From Aurantiacibacter poecillastricola (lineage in GTDB: Bacteria; Pseudomonadota; Alphaproteobacteria; Sphingomonadales; Sphingomonadaceae): a stretch of DNA of 64,000 nt. The translations under genes were made by a program, and so were the position numbers. Each line of letters starts with the position of its first letter. Position 1 is the stretch's first letter. Positions 56,654 to 64,000 of this stretch are shown here, piece by piece. Location: positions 1,116,001 through 1,180,000 of the forward strand of contig NZ_JAVAMS010000001.1 in assembly GCF_030730945.1 (NCBI RefSeq), read 5' to 3'. The notes under the pieces were generated by a model. It searched no databases. It was given only the letters and a program-made list of their open reading frames with translations, and was not told the DNA's origin.

Positions 56654-58069
56654 TTGGATTACACGCATGACGTGATCGTGATCGGCGGGGGTGCTGCCGG
56701 GCTTACCGCTGCCGGAGGCTGCGCGCTATTCGGTCTAAGGACTGCCCTCATCGAAGGGCACAAAATGGGCGGCGAGTGCCTGAATAATGGCTGCGTGCCT
56801 TCCAAGGCCCTGATTTCCGCGGCGAAACGGGCCGCCGAGGCTCGCGAGGAAGAGCGAGCCGGGGTCCATCTGGCTGCGCCCACGGTGGAGTGGAGCGGCG
56901 TGCACGCCCATATTCACGAGGCCATCGCCCATATCGCCCCGCATGATTCGCCCGAGCGGTTCGAGGAAATGGGCTGCGAGGTTATCCAGGACTGGGCGAA
57001 GCTGACCGGGCCGAAAACGGTGGAGGTGGCCGGGCGCACTCTCACCGCTCCGCGCATTGTCATCGCCACCGGCTCTGCCCCCTTCGTACCGCCGATCGAG
57101 GGGCTGGCGGACGTGCCCTACCTCACCAATGAGAACCTGTTCGACCTGACCGAGCAGCCCGAGCACCTCGTCATCATCGGCGGTGGGGTGATCGGCATGG
57201 AAATGGCCCAGAGCTTCCGCCGCCTCGGCAGCGAGGTGACGGTCATCGAACCGGGCGAGCCGATGGGACGCGACGACCGCGATTCGGTCGCGGTGGTGAT
57301 GGGGGTGATGCAGGAGGAAGGCGTCCGTTTCGTGAAGGCGAAGGCGGAACGGGTCTCGGGTGCAGCGAGCGGCATCATCGTCACCACAGATGACGGGGAC
57401 GAGGTTCGCGGCTCGCACCTGCTGGTTGCGGTCGGCCGCAAGGCACGGACCGAGGGCTACGGGCTGGAAGAGCTCGGTATAAAAAGCAACCGCAACGGCA
57501 TCGTGGTGGACGAGCGCCGCCGTACGAACCTCAAGCACATCTACGCCATCGGCGATTGCCGCGACGGGCCGCGGCTCACCCATGTCTCGGGCTATGAAGG
57601 CTCCAACGTCGTGCTGGAAATCGCGCTCGGCCTGCCTGCTAGGGTCGACTGGCGCGCCTTGCCGTGGTGCACCTATACGGAGCCCGAAGTCGCGCAGATC
57701 GGCATGACCGAAAGCGAGGCGCGCAAGGAATATGGCGAGAGACTGCGCGTCGTCACCGAGGGTTTCTACCACAACGAACGCGCCATTGCAGAAGGGCGGG
57801 ACCGGGGCCATCTGAAGGTGATGCTGACGGGAAAGAAGGTTGTCGGCGCCAGCATTTGCGGGGTGAATGCAGGCGAATTGCTGCTGCCGTTCACGCAATT
57901 GATCACCGGCAAGAGTTCCACCTTTGCCCTTGGCGGAGCGATCGTCTCCTACCCGACCCGCGCCGAGATCGTGAAAGCCGCCGCTTTCAGCGCGTGGGAG
58001 CCCACGGTATTCGGCAAATGGCCCAAACGCTGGGTCTCGCTCCTTGCAAAAATGCGGCGGGCCTTCTGA
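56654..58069 (+). CDS. FAD-dependent pyridine nucleotide-disulfide oxidoreductase (mercuric-reductase-like)
   Basis: A 471-residue flavoprotein. FAD motif VIGGGAAGLTAAGG (9-22), redox pair Cys42-Cys47 (GGECLNNGCVPSK), NAD motif VIIGGGVIGMEMAQSFRRLG near 175, and IYAIGDC with the second FAD contact near 295 are intact. The dimer interface lacks the His-Pro-Thr-x-x-Glu motif of lipoamide dehydrogenase; it reads SYPTRAE. The C-terminal vicinal Cys of MerA is also absent. So the partner is unknown, though it resembles enzymes found beside arsenic and TVP38 genes. The start is TTG with GGGAG upstream. It ends overlapping the radical SAM gene (TGATG). Confidence 0.85.
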   Translation: MDYTHDVIVIGGGAAGLTAAGGCALFGLRTALIEGHKMGGECLNNGCVPSKALISAAKRAAEAREEERAGVHLAAPTVEWSGVHAHIHEAIAHIAPHDSPERFEEMGCEVIQDWAKLTGPKTVEVAGRTLTAPRIVIATGSAPFVPPIEGLADVPYLTNENLFDLTEQPEHLVIIGGGVIGMEMAQSFRRLGSEVTVIEPGEPMGRDDRDSVAVVMGVMQEEGVRFVKAKAERVSGAASGIIVTTDDGDEVRGSHLLVAVGRKARTEGYGLEELGIKSNRNGIVVDERRRTNLKHIYAIGDCRDGPRLTHVSGYEGSNVVLEIALGLPARVDWRALPWCTYTEPEVAQIGMTESEARKEYGERLRVVTEGFYHNERAIAEGRDRGHLKVMLTGKKVVGASICGVNAGELLLPFTQLITGKSSTFALGGAIVSYPTRAEIVKAAAFSAWEPTVFGKWPKRWVSLLAKMRRAF

Positions 58070-59055
58070 TGGCGAGCCGTGCGAAAAGCCGCAATGCGCC
58101 TGTCGGCCATTCTCCCTTCGAGGTGGCGGGCGAGCGCCTGCCGCGCGAAAAGTTCTCCGATCCGCTGGTGACGGCCGATGGCAGCGAGCGCGCCGTGGTG
58201 GGGCTTCACAAGCTGGAAACCCTGTGGTTCGCCACCGGTACGCTGTGCAATCTCGCCTGCGCCAATTGCTATATCGAGAGCAGCCCGACCAATGACGCGC
58301 TGGTCTATATCAGCGCTGCGGATGTCGCTCGCTTCCTCGAAGAGATTGCCGGACAGGGCGTGCGCGAGATCGGCTTTACCGGCGGCGAGCCGTTCATGAA
58401 CCCGGGCATCATCGCAATGATCGAGGACGCCCTGTCGCGCGGGCACGAGGTGCTGGTGCTCTCCAACGCCATGAAGCCTATGCGCCGCCACGAAGCGGAG
58501 CTGCTGCGACTGCGCGAGTCCTATCGCGGCAAGCTCACCATACGCGTCTCTATCGATCACCACACGCAAGCGGTGCACGAGGCGGAGCGCGGACCGGGTA
58601 GCTGGCAGCCCATGCTGGAAGGGATGCGCTGGCTGTCGACGAACGGCTTTTCGCTAGCCGCTGCCGGGCGCAGCCTCGCCGGTGAAACGCAGGAGCAGGC
58701 CCTTAATGCCTATCGCCTGCTGTTCGACGCGGAAGGCATCGCTCTCGACACCGCCGACCCGGCGCGGCTGGTGCTGTTTCCGGAGATGGACGATGAGGCC
58801 GATATTGCCGAGATCACCACCGAGTGCTGGGACATCCTAGGCAAGTCGCCGCGTGACGTGATGTGCTCCGCCAGCCGAATGGTCGTCCACCGCAAGGGCG
58901 AGCCAAGTCCCCGCGTGGTAGCCTGCACCCTTCTGCCTTACGATCCCGAGTTCGACCTGGGCGACACGGTGGAGGAAGCGAGGCGCGACGTGCCGCTCAA
59001 CCACCCGCATTGCGCGCGCTTCTGCGTGCTGGGCGGAGCGAGTTGCTCGGCGTGA
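58069..59055 (+). CDS. radical SAM enzyme of the arsenic-type cluster, not ArsS-like
   Basis: A 328-residue radical SAM protein. The cluster motif is Cys60-x3-Cys64-x2-Cys67 (GTLCNLACANCYIES), and the SAM-binding GGEPF is at 105-109. The C-terminal part has five or six more cysteines (VMCSASR, VACTLLPY, HPHCARFCVLGGASC), suggesting an auxiliary FeS cluster of twitch or SPASM type. The N-terminal motif and the C-terminal cysteines do not match ArsS, the known arsenosugar radical SAM enzyme. It is co-translated with the FAD enzyme. Substrate unknown. Confidence 0.82.
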   Translation: MASRAKSRNAPVGHSPFEVAGERLPREKFSDPLVTADGSERAVVGLHKLETLWFATGTLCNLACANCYIESSPTNDALVYISAADVARFLEEIAGQGVREIGFTGGEPFMNPGIIAMIEDALSRGHEVLVLSNAMKPMRRHEAELLRLRESYRGKLTIRVSIDHHTQAVHEAERGPGSWQPMLEGMRWLSTNGFSLAAAGRSLAGETQEQALNAYRLLFDAEGIALDTADPARLVLFPEMDDEADIAEITTECWDILGKSPRDVMCSASRMVVHRKGEPSPRVVACTLLPYDPEFDLGDTVEEARRDVPLNHPHCARFCVLGGASCSA

Positions 59056-59104
59056 AAACCACACAATCAGGAGCCGTTCAGCCGCTTCGTGCGTAGGAGA
59101 CGAC

Positions 59105-59521
59105 ATGAAAACACATGCACTTGCACTAGCCGCCGCACTGGCCCTGCCTGCTGCTCCGGCTGCCGCGCAAAGCAATATCGACGGCACCTATGTTGATTCG
59201 GGCGGCTATACCGAGATCACGGTCGGCCCCTGCGGCAACGCTCGCTGCGGCGAGATCACCCGCATCATCAAGCGCAAGCCGGGCGAACCGAATCGCGACG
59301 TCCATAATGACGATCCCGCGCTGCGCGACCGTCCGATCCTCGGCATCAGGATATTGAAGAACCTCACCTGGGACGATGGCGCCTGGCGCGGCGAGGTCTA
59401 CAATCCCGAGGACGGCAACACCTACCGTACCGAGGTGCGCCCGGCACGCGGCGGTGCGCTGGAGGTGAAGGGCTGCGTCACCCTGTTCTGCCGCACGCGG
59501 ATATGGCCCGCTGCCGATTGA
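59105..59521 (+). CDS. DUF2147-family secreted protein
   Basis: A 138-residue exported protein: signal peptide to APAAAQS (~22), then DUF2147. Features are DGTYVDSGGYTEITVGPCGNARCGEITR near the start and a paired set of cysteines in KGCVTLFCRTRIWP, with DGNTYRTEV in between. DUF2147 proteins are periplasmic with no known activity. It follows the radical SAM gene by about 50 bases, and co-transcription is possible. Confidence 0.82.
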   Translation: MKTHALALAAALALPAAPAAAQSNIDGTYVDSGGYTEITVGPCGNARCGEITRIIKRKPGEPNRDVHNDDPALRDRPILGIRILKNLTWDDGAWRGEVYNPEDGNTYRTEVRPARGGALEVKGCVTLFCRTRIWPAAD

Positions 59522-59539
59522 GCGGATAGCTTACCGGGG

Positions 59540-59567
59540 TTGACCCGGACCGGAGGCCGCGTTAATG
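59540..59567 (+). promoter_or_regulatory. probable promoter of tRNA-Gln
   Basis: TTGACC (59540-59545) and TTAATG (59562-59567) are 16 bases apart and the mature tRNA begins 14 bases after the -10. This is a plausible stable-RNA promoter. The -10 is a partial match. Confidence 0.45.
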
Positions 59568-59581
59568 GCGCGCCCCTCTGG

Positions 59582-59655
59582 TGCCCCGTCCTCTAACGGT
59601 AAGAGAGCGGACTCTGACTCCGTCAATCAAGGTTCGAATCCTTGCGGGGCATCCA
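59582..59655 (+). tRNA. tRNA-Gln (anticodon CTG)
   Basis: A complete cloverleaf with encoded CCA: acceptor TGCCCCG (59582-59588) pairs with CGGGGCA (59645-59651), then T and CCA (59653-59655). The D-arm region CCTCTAACGGTAAGAG, anticodon stem GCGGA/TCCGT with loop CTCTGAC (anticodon CTG, reading CAG), and T-loop TTCGAAT are all present. It sits between DUF2147 and the convergent bio operon. Confidence 0.97.
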
Positions 59656-59669
59656 GCATTCCCACCCAA

Positions 59670-60929
59670 TCAACGCCCGCAGGCTTTTACGCCCGACGCC
59701 ATCGCCTCGGCGATCCGGTCGATGTCGTCCTGCGCCGTGCAGTAGGGCGGCATGCAGTAGACGGTGTTGCCGAGCGGGCGGATGAGCACGTCCCGCGCGA
59801 AGAAATGCGCGCGCAGTTTCGGACCGATTTCGGCGAGATAGCCTGCGTCGCTGCCGGTCTCGACATCGAAAGCGATCATCGTGCCGCACTGGCGTGGCTG
59901 GGTGATCGCAGGCATCTGTGCGAGGGCATCGAGCTTTTGTGCGAGCCGCTGCGCCAATGTGGCGATACGGTCAAGCACCGGCTCCTCGCGCCAGATTTCC
60001 AGGTTCGCCACGGCCGCCGCGCAGGCGATGGGGTTCGCGGTGAAGCTGGAGGAGTGGTAGAACAGCTTGTCGCGATCCAGCGAGTAGTGCGCATCGTAGA
60101 TCGGCGCGGTTGCCAGCGTGACCGCGAGCGGTACGGAACCACCTGTCAGCCCCTTGGCGAGGCACAGGATATCGGGCGTCACGCATGCCTGCTCGCAGGC
60201 GAGCAGCGTGCCAGTGCGGCCCCAGCCGGTCATCACCTCGTCGGCGATGAAGAGTACGCCGTGCGCCGCGCAGATGGCGCGCATTTCGGCCAGCACCTGC
60301 GGCGGATAAACCAGCATCCCGCCTGCGCCCAGCAGCAGCGGCTCGACGATGAAGGCGGCGACATCGCCCTTGGCGCAGGCCTGCTCCAGCGCATCCAGCG
60401 TGGGCTGCGGGTTTTCGGCGGGAAAGGGTATCGTGCCAACGTCGAAGAGCAGCGGAGCATAGGGACGGTTGAACACGCCGCGTGCACCTACGCTCATCGC
60501 GCCGATCGTGTCGCCGTGATAGCTGTGCTCCAGCACCAGGATGCGGTGCCGCACTTCATCCCGATTGTGCCAATAGCCCAGCGCCATCTTCAGCGCGACC
60601 TCCACCGCGGTGGAACCGCTGTCGGAGTAGAACACGTAGTCGAGCCCGTCCGGCATGATCTCCACCAGCCCGCGCGCCAGTGTCTCGGCAGGCTCGTGCG
60701 TCCAGCCGGCAAAGATCAGCTGGTCGAGCTTCTGCGTCTGCCGGCGAATAGCTTCCATGATCCGCGGATGGTTGTGGCCGTGCGTCGTCACCCACCAGCT
60801 GGATATCGCGTCGAGAACGCGGCGCCCGTCGGCCGTTTGCAGCACCGCGCCCTCTGCATGGGTAACGAGCGGGATGTCCTCGCCAAGGCCGTGCTGGTGG
60901 AAGGGGTGCCAGACGGGCGAGCGGCTCAT
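59670..60929 (-). CDS. bioA: adenosylmethionine-8-amino-7-oxononanoate aminotransferase
   Basis: Third step of the biotin ring pathway: transfers the amino group of SAM to KAPA giving DAPA, with PLP. The 419-residue protein has the class III aminotransferase motif LFIADEVMTGWGRTGTLLACE near 245, PLP Lys in LCLAKGLTGG near 272, and the BioA N-terminus VWHPFHQHGLGEDIPLV. It overlaps bioD by four bases (ATGA) and is the last gene of bioBFDA. Confidence 0.95.
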   Translation of the reverse strand: MSRSPVWHPFHQHGLGEDIPLVTHAEGAVLQTADGRRVLDAISSWWVTTHGHNHPRIMEAIRRQTQKLDQLIFAGWTHEPAETLARGLVEIMPDGLDYVFYSDSGSTAVEVALKMALGYWHNRDEVRHRILVLEHSYHGDTIGAMSVGARGVFNRPYAPLLFDVGTIPFPAENPQPTLDALEQACAKGDVAAFIVEPLLLGAGGMLVYPPQVLAEMRAICAAHGVLFIADEVMTGWGRTGTLLACEQACVTPDILCLAKGLTGGSVPLAVTLATAPIYDAHYSLDRDKLFYHSSSFTANPIACAAAVANLEIWREEPVLDRIATLAQRLAQKLDALAQMPAITQPRQCGTMIAFDVETGSDAGYLAEIGPKLRAHFFARDVLIRPLGNTVYCMPPYCTAQDDIDRIAEAMASGVKACGR

Positions 60930-61543
60930 GCCAGCAGGTCCACCCGGATATTCGCGGCGACGGCGGCGGCGAGCGTATCGGCGTCCAGCGGTTCGAGGCG
61001 CGGCAGGCGGCCGAGATGGGGCACCCGCCTGATGCGGGTGATCGCCGCCTCGGCCACCGGTTCCTCTTCGCCCACGAACACGACGCCTTTCACCGCCACG
61101 CCCCGCCCGGCCAGTGCCTCCAGCGTCAGGAGCGTGTGGCTGATCGTGCCGAGCGCCGTGCGGGCCACCACCATTGCGGGAAGGGCCCAGCGTGCGAACA
61201 GGTCTGCCGCGAGCAGGTCCTCGCGATAGGGGACGAGCGCGCCGCCAGCGCCCTCGACGATTAGCGTGCGGTTCGTTTCAGGGAGAGTTAGCGCAGCGTC
61301 GGCCAGCTCCACGCCGTCGATCCGCGCGGCCTCGTGCGGAGAGCAGGGCGTGGCGAGGCGGAAGGCTTCGGGCAGCACCATCGCATCGGGCGCGAGGCGG
61401 GTCACGGCCTCGCTATCGGTCTCGCCATCGAGGCCAGCCTGGACCGGCTTCCAGTAAGCCGCCCGCAGCGCTTGCGCGAGCCCAGCCGCGACCACCGTCT
61501 TGCCGACATCGGTATCCGTTCCAGTAACGATGAAGCCGCTCAT
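60926..61543 (-). CDS. bioD: dethiobiotin synthetase
   Basis: Closes the ureido ring of DAPA with CO2 and ATP. The product is 205 residues. P-loop variant GTDTDVGKT is at residues ~7-15, then YWKPVQAGLDGETDSEAV and the EGAGG motif (LIVEGAGGALVPYRED) near 110. The ATG at 61543 overlaps the bioF stop (ATGA), while another ATG at 61555 adds four residues. It overlaps bioA by four bases. Confidence 0.93.
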   Translation of the reverse strand: MSGFIVTGTDTDVGKTVVAAGLAQALRAAYWKPVQAGLDGETDSEAVTRLAPDAMVLPEAFRLATPCSPHEAARIDGVELADAALTLPETNRTLIVEGAGGALVPYREDLLAADLFARWALPAMVVARTALGTISHTLLTLEALAGRGVAVKGVVFVGEEEPVAEAAITRIRRVPHLGRLPRLEPLDADTLAAAVAANIRVDLLA

Positions 61544-62706
61544 CGGCCTTTCCATTCGGTAATCGCCGACAGCACCTGCTCGACATCGGCCTCTCCCAAC
61601 GTGGAGCGCAGCGCGAAACGGATGCGGCTGGTGCCCTTCGGCACGGTCGGCGGGCGAATGGGGAGGGCGGCGATGCCGCGGTCCAGCAGGTGTTCGCCCA
61701 GCGCCAGCGCGTCGGCCTCGCTCCCCACTACCAGCGGCACGATATGGGTGGAGCTGTCGCGCGTGTCGCAGTCCAGCGCCTGCAAGCCGCCGCGCAAGCT
61801 GTCCGCCAGGTTCGCGAGGTGCTCGCGCTCCGCATCCATTTGCGGGACGAGCTCGAGTCCTGCATCCATCGCGCCCAGCATGGCGGGCGGCGGGGCGGTG
61901 GTGAAGATCAGGCCCGCGCACATATTGACGAGGTAGTCGCGCACCACCTCCGGGCAGGCGACATAGGCGCCGAAGCTGCCCAGCGCCTTGCTGAACGTGC
62001 CGATGGCGAGCCCGCCGCTTTCAGCAAAGCCCGGCACGTCTGCCGCCAACCCCGCACCGCGCGGGCCGAGGACGCCGGTTGCGTGCGCCTCGTCAACGTA
62101 AAGCATGGCGTCATGCTCAGCCGCGAGCGCGACCATACTTGGCAGGTCCGCACGGTCGCCATCCATGCTGAACACGCTCTCGGTGATGACAAGGCGGCCG
62201 GGCGCATCGCGGTGGCGGGCGAGCAACTCTGCCAACTCGCCCAGATCGTTATGCGCGAAGAACTCCACCTCGGCTCGCGCGCCGCGAAGGCCTGCATGGA
62301 TCGAATTGTGCACCAGCGAATCTGCAAGGATTACGGTGCCTTTCGTGGCCTTGGCGAGTGCGGGAATGATGGCCGCATTCGCCTGCCAGCCAGTGGCGAA
62401 CAGCAGGGCCGCCTCGCTACCCTTGAAGGCGGCGACCTTTCGCTCGACTGCGAGATGCGCCTCGCTCGTACCGGTTATCAGGCGCGAGGCACCGGATCCC
62501 GCACCGTAGAGTTGCGCGTATTTGGCAGCCCGCTCCACCGGCAGGATGTGCCGCGCAAGGCCGAGATAATCGTTGCTGGAGAAGTCGAGCAATTCGCGCC
62601 CGCCGCGCAACAGCCGACCGTCGCCGCGCATCTCGACCGCGTGCAATGCGCGAAGGCGATCCTTCGCTGCGATGGTTTCGAGCGATTTGCGAATGTGGTC
62701 GAGCAT
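61540..62706 (-). CDS. bioF: 8-amino-7-oxononanoate synthase
   Basis: Condenses pimeloyl-thioester with L-alanine using PLP. The 388-residue enzyme has the alpha-oxoamine synthase features: LDFSSNDYLGLARH near 40, GSGASRLITGTSEAH near 75, YVDEAHATGVLGPRGAG near 198, and TFSKALGSFGAYVAC with the PLP lysine near 228. The ATG at 62706 follows the bioB stop by ten bases; the in-frame region beyond is inside bioB. Confidence 0.94.
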   Translation of the reverse strand: MLDHIRKSLETIAAKDRLRALHAVEMRGDGRLLRGGRELLDFSSNDYLGLARHILPVERAAKYAQLYGAGSGASRLITGTSEAHLAVERKVAAFKGSEAALLFATGWQANAAIIPALAKATKGTVILADSLVHNSIHAGLRGARAEVEFFAHNDLGELAELLARHRDAPGRLVITESVFSMDGDRADLPSMVALAAEHDAMLYVDEAHATGVLGPRGAGLAADVPGFAESGGLAIGTFSKALGSFGAYVACPEVVRDYLVNMCAGLIFTTAPPPAMLGAMDAGLELVPQMDAEREHLANLADSLRGGLQALDCDTRDSSTHIVPLVVGSEADALALGEHLLDRGIAALPIRPPTVPKGTSRIRFALRSTLGEADVEQVLSAITEWKGR

Positions 62707-62716
62707 GTGCGAGGGG

Positions 62717-63766
62717 TCAGGCGTTCTCGGCTTGCGCCTCCGCCTCCCTCGGCGTAGCGCAGCCGCCCGCGCAGCCGCCAACGGCCCGCATCGGTTCCTC
62801 GCCCTGCATGGCTTTGAGGCCCAGCCGGTCGAACAGGGCAGCATCGCTGTCGTCGCCTGCATTGGGCGCGGTCAGCAGCTTGTCGCCGGTGAAGATCGAG
62901 TTCGCGCCCGCCATGAAGGCGAGCGCCTGCGTGGCATCGGACATGCTCTCGCGCCCGGCGGAGAGACGCACCATGCTCATCGGCATGGCGATGCGGGCGA
63001 CGGCGACCGTGCGCACGAACTCGATATCGTCGATCTTGGCCATCGGCGTATCGGCGAGCATGTCGCCCAGCGGCGTACCCTTCACAGGCACCAGCGCGTT
63101 GACCGGCACGCTTTCGGGATGCCGTTCCAGCGTGGCGAGCGTGTGGACGAAGCCGACGCGGTCATCGCGCGTCTCGCCCATGCCCACGATCCCGCCGCTG
63201 CATACGTTGATGCCAGCGGCGCGCACGTTTTCCAGCGTCGTCAGCCGGTCCTCGTACTTGCGCGTGGTGATCACGCGCTCGTAATATTCGGGGCCGGTGT
63301 CGATATTGTGGTTGTAGTAGTCGAGGCCCGCTTCCTTCAGCTGCTCCGCCTGATCGGGCGATAGCATGCCCAGCGTCATGCAGGTCTCCATGCCCATTGC
63401 GCGCACGCCTTTCACGATCTCCACGATCTTGGGCATGTCGCGCTCCTTGGGATTGCGCCAGGCGGCGCCCATGCAGAAGCGCTGCGAGCCTGCATCCTTG
63501 GCCTGCGCCGCGGATTGCAGCACCTGGCGCACGTCCATCAGCTTGGTTGCCTCCACGCCGCTGTCGGCATGCGCGCTTTGCGAGCAGTAGCCGCAATCCT
63601 CCGGGCAGCCGCCGGTCTTGATCGAGAGCAGCGTGCAGAGCTGCACCTCGTCCGCCCTATGGTGTTCGCGATGGACCGAGGCTGCGCGGAACAGCAGCTC
63701 GGTGAAGGGCAGGTCGAAGAGATCGGCAATCTCCTCGCGGGTCCAGTCGGTGCGGATCATTGGCAT
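62717..63766 (-). CDS. bioB: biotin synthase
   Basis: Radical SAM enzyme that inserts sulfur into dethiobiotin. The 349-residue protein has the CxxxCxxC motif in [13 protein letters not shown] near 53, [20 protein letters not shown] near 150, the [2Fe-2S] region, and [16 protein letters not shown] near 285. ATG at 63766, with another two codons in. It is first of the bioBFDA operon. A short hairpin CGGGT/ACCCG lies just upstream; no BirA operator was recognisable. Confidence 0.96.
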   Translation of the reverse strand: MPMIRTDWTREEIADLFDLPFTELLFRAASVHREHHRADEVQLCTLLSIKTGGCPEDCGYCSQSAHADSGVEATKLMDVRQVLQSAAQAKDAGSQRFCMGAAWRNPKERDMPKIVEIVKGVRAMGMETCMTLGMLSPDQAEQLKEAGLDYYNHNIDTGPEYYERVITTRKYEDRLTTLENVRAAGINVCSGGIVGMGETRDDRVGFVHTLATLERHPESVPVNALVPVKGTPLGDMLADTPMAKIDDIEFVRTVAVARIAMPMSMVRLSAGRESMSDATQALAFMAGANSIFTGDKLLTAPNAGDDSDAALFDRLGLKAMQGEEPMRAVGGCAGGCATPREAEAQAENA

Positions 63767-63892
63767 TCCATTGCGTCTCGCGCGCGGGCCGGGTTTCCCA
63801 CCCGCGCAAGGTCTGGCGCCTCCTTGGCAAATTGCGCGCCGCTAGTGAAGCGAAGTTGTCGCGCTGCCTTCACGTTGCCACTGCTCCGATGC

Positions 63893-63921
63893 TTGACGGA
63901 TAACATCACCATACATATAAT
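63893..63921 (+). promoter_or_regulatory. near-consensus sigma-70 promoter at the right edge
   Basis: TTGACG (63893-63898), a 17-base spacer and TATAAT (63916-63921) give an almost perfect housekeeping promoter. The expected start of transcription is about 63928, at an ATG that opens a nine-codon frame ending at 63957 and overlapping the next gene start. It is divergent from bioB. Confidence 0.75.
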
Positions 63922-63944
63922 GAAAACATGAAAATGAGTAAGGT

Positions 63945-64000
63945 ATGGCGGTCATGAACGATATCGACGAGGCCCTCACCCGAGCGAGCGCGCAGATCGC
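63945..64000 (+). CDS. start of an unidentified gene, partial
   Basis: An ATG at 63945 preceded by AGTAAGG begins MAVMNDIDEALTRASAQI and runs off the window; a second ATG lies at 63954. Eighteen residues do not identify a family. A strong promoter and its position opposite the bio operon suggest a separate, well-expressed gene. Confidence 0.5.
   Translation, partial: MAVMNDIDEALTRASAQI

Noticed and set aside
56654..58069. Assignment as dihydrolipoamide dehydrogenase or mercuric reductase
   Set aside because: The His-Pro-Thr-x-x-Glu motif and the MerA C-terminal Cys pair are missing, so only the broad family is called.

Overview
The window looks like a chromosomal segment of a GC-rich alphaproteobacterium, most likely a sphingomonad of the Erythrobacteraceae type. 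This is inferred from gene order and protein style: coaBC-dut, secB divergent from Tim44/mltA/smr, LytTR-DUF2306 pairs, short non-spore SpoIIM/RDD/DUF58 clusters and VPAPG-type PEP-CTERM proteins. No database search was possible. Genes are densely packed and many junctions overlap by 1-4 bases (ATGA, TGATG, GTGA). No insertion sequence, prophage, CRISPR array or rRNA was seen; one tRNA (Gln, CTG) is present.

Layout. 1-8.9 kb is housekeeping: the coaBC end, dut, two secreted/lipoprotein genes, the secB-murJ-trpS operon, then divergent Tim44-like, mltA and Smr genes. 8.4-13.3 kb holds a DUF2306/LytTR pair, an AsnC regulator with an aldehyde dehydrogenase, and an S41 peptidase. 13.35-18.1 kb is a peroxide-defence block (katG, ahpF, ahpC) with terminators and intergenic hairpins. 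18.4-23.7 kb carries a helix-hairpin-helix lipoprotein, an MsrQ-like haem membrane protein, aroC, a striking 21-bp tandem array, and ruvA and ruvB separated by three small genes. 24-25 kb is a Ser/Thr-rich PEP-CTERM protein with an unusual leader. 25-38.4 kb contains acnA, a DMT transporter, two different L,D-transpeptidases, a glycosyltransferase-like protein, a retropepsin-like protease, a deacetylase, ppa, ispG, zntB and a Kef-type antiporter. 38.4-48.1 kb has a GAF-EAL phosphodiesterase, an acetyltransferase, a MscTM channel-like protein and a six-gene DUF4129-DUF4350-MoxR-DUF58-SpoIIM-RDD operon split by a palindromic repeat. 48-53.2 kb has a GNAT enzyme, pheA, a membrane cytochrome c, rlmE, ppx and a fatty-acid hydroxylase-like protein.

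The most distinctive region is 53.2-59.1 kb. Two glycosyltransferase-like genes of the rSAM/selenodomain-associated (arsenosugar) type, an extended SDR, an ArsM-like methyltransferase, a FAD disulfide oxidoreductase and a radical SAM enzyme together look like an arsenic (or related metalloid) biosynthetic or detoxification pathway. The radical SAM enzyme does not look like ArsS. The window ends with tRNA-Gln, the bioBFDA operon and the start of an unidentified gene behind a near-consensus promoter.
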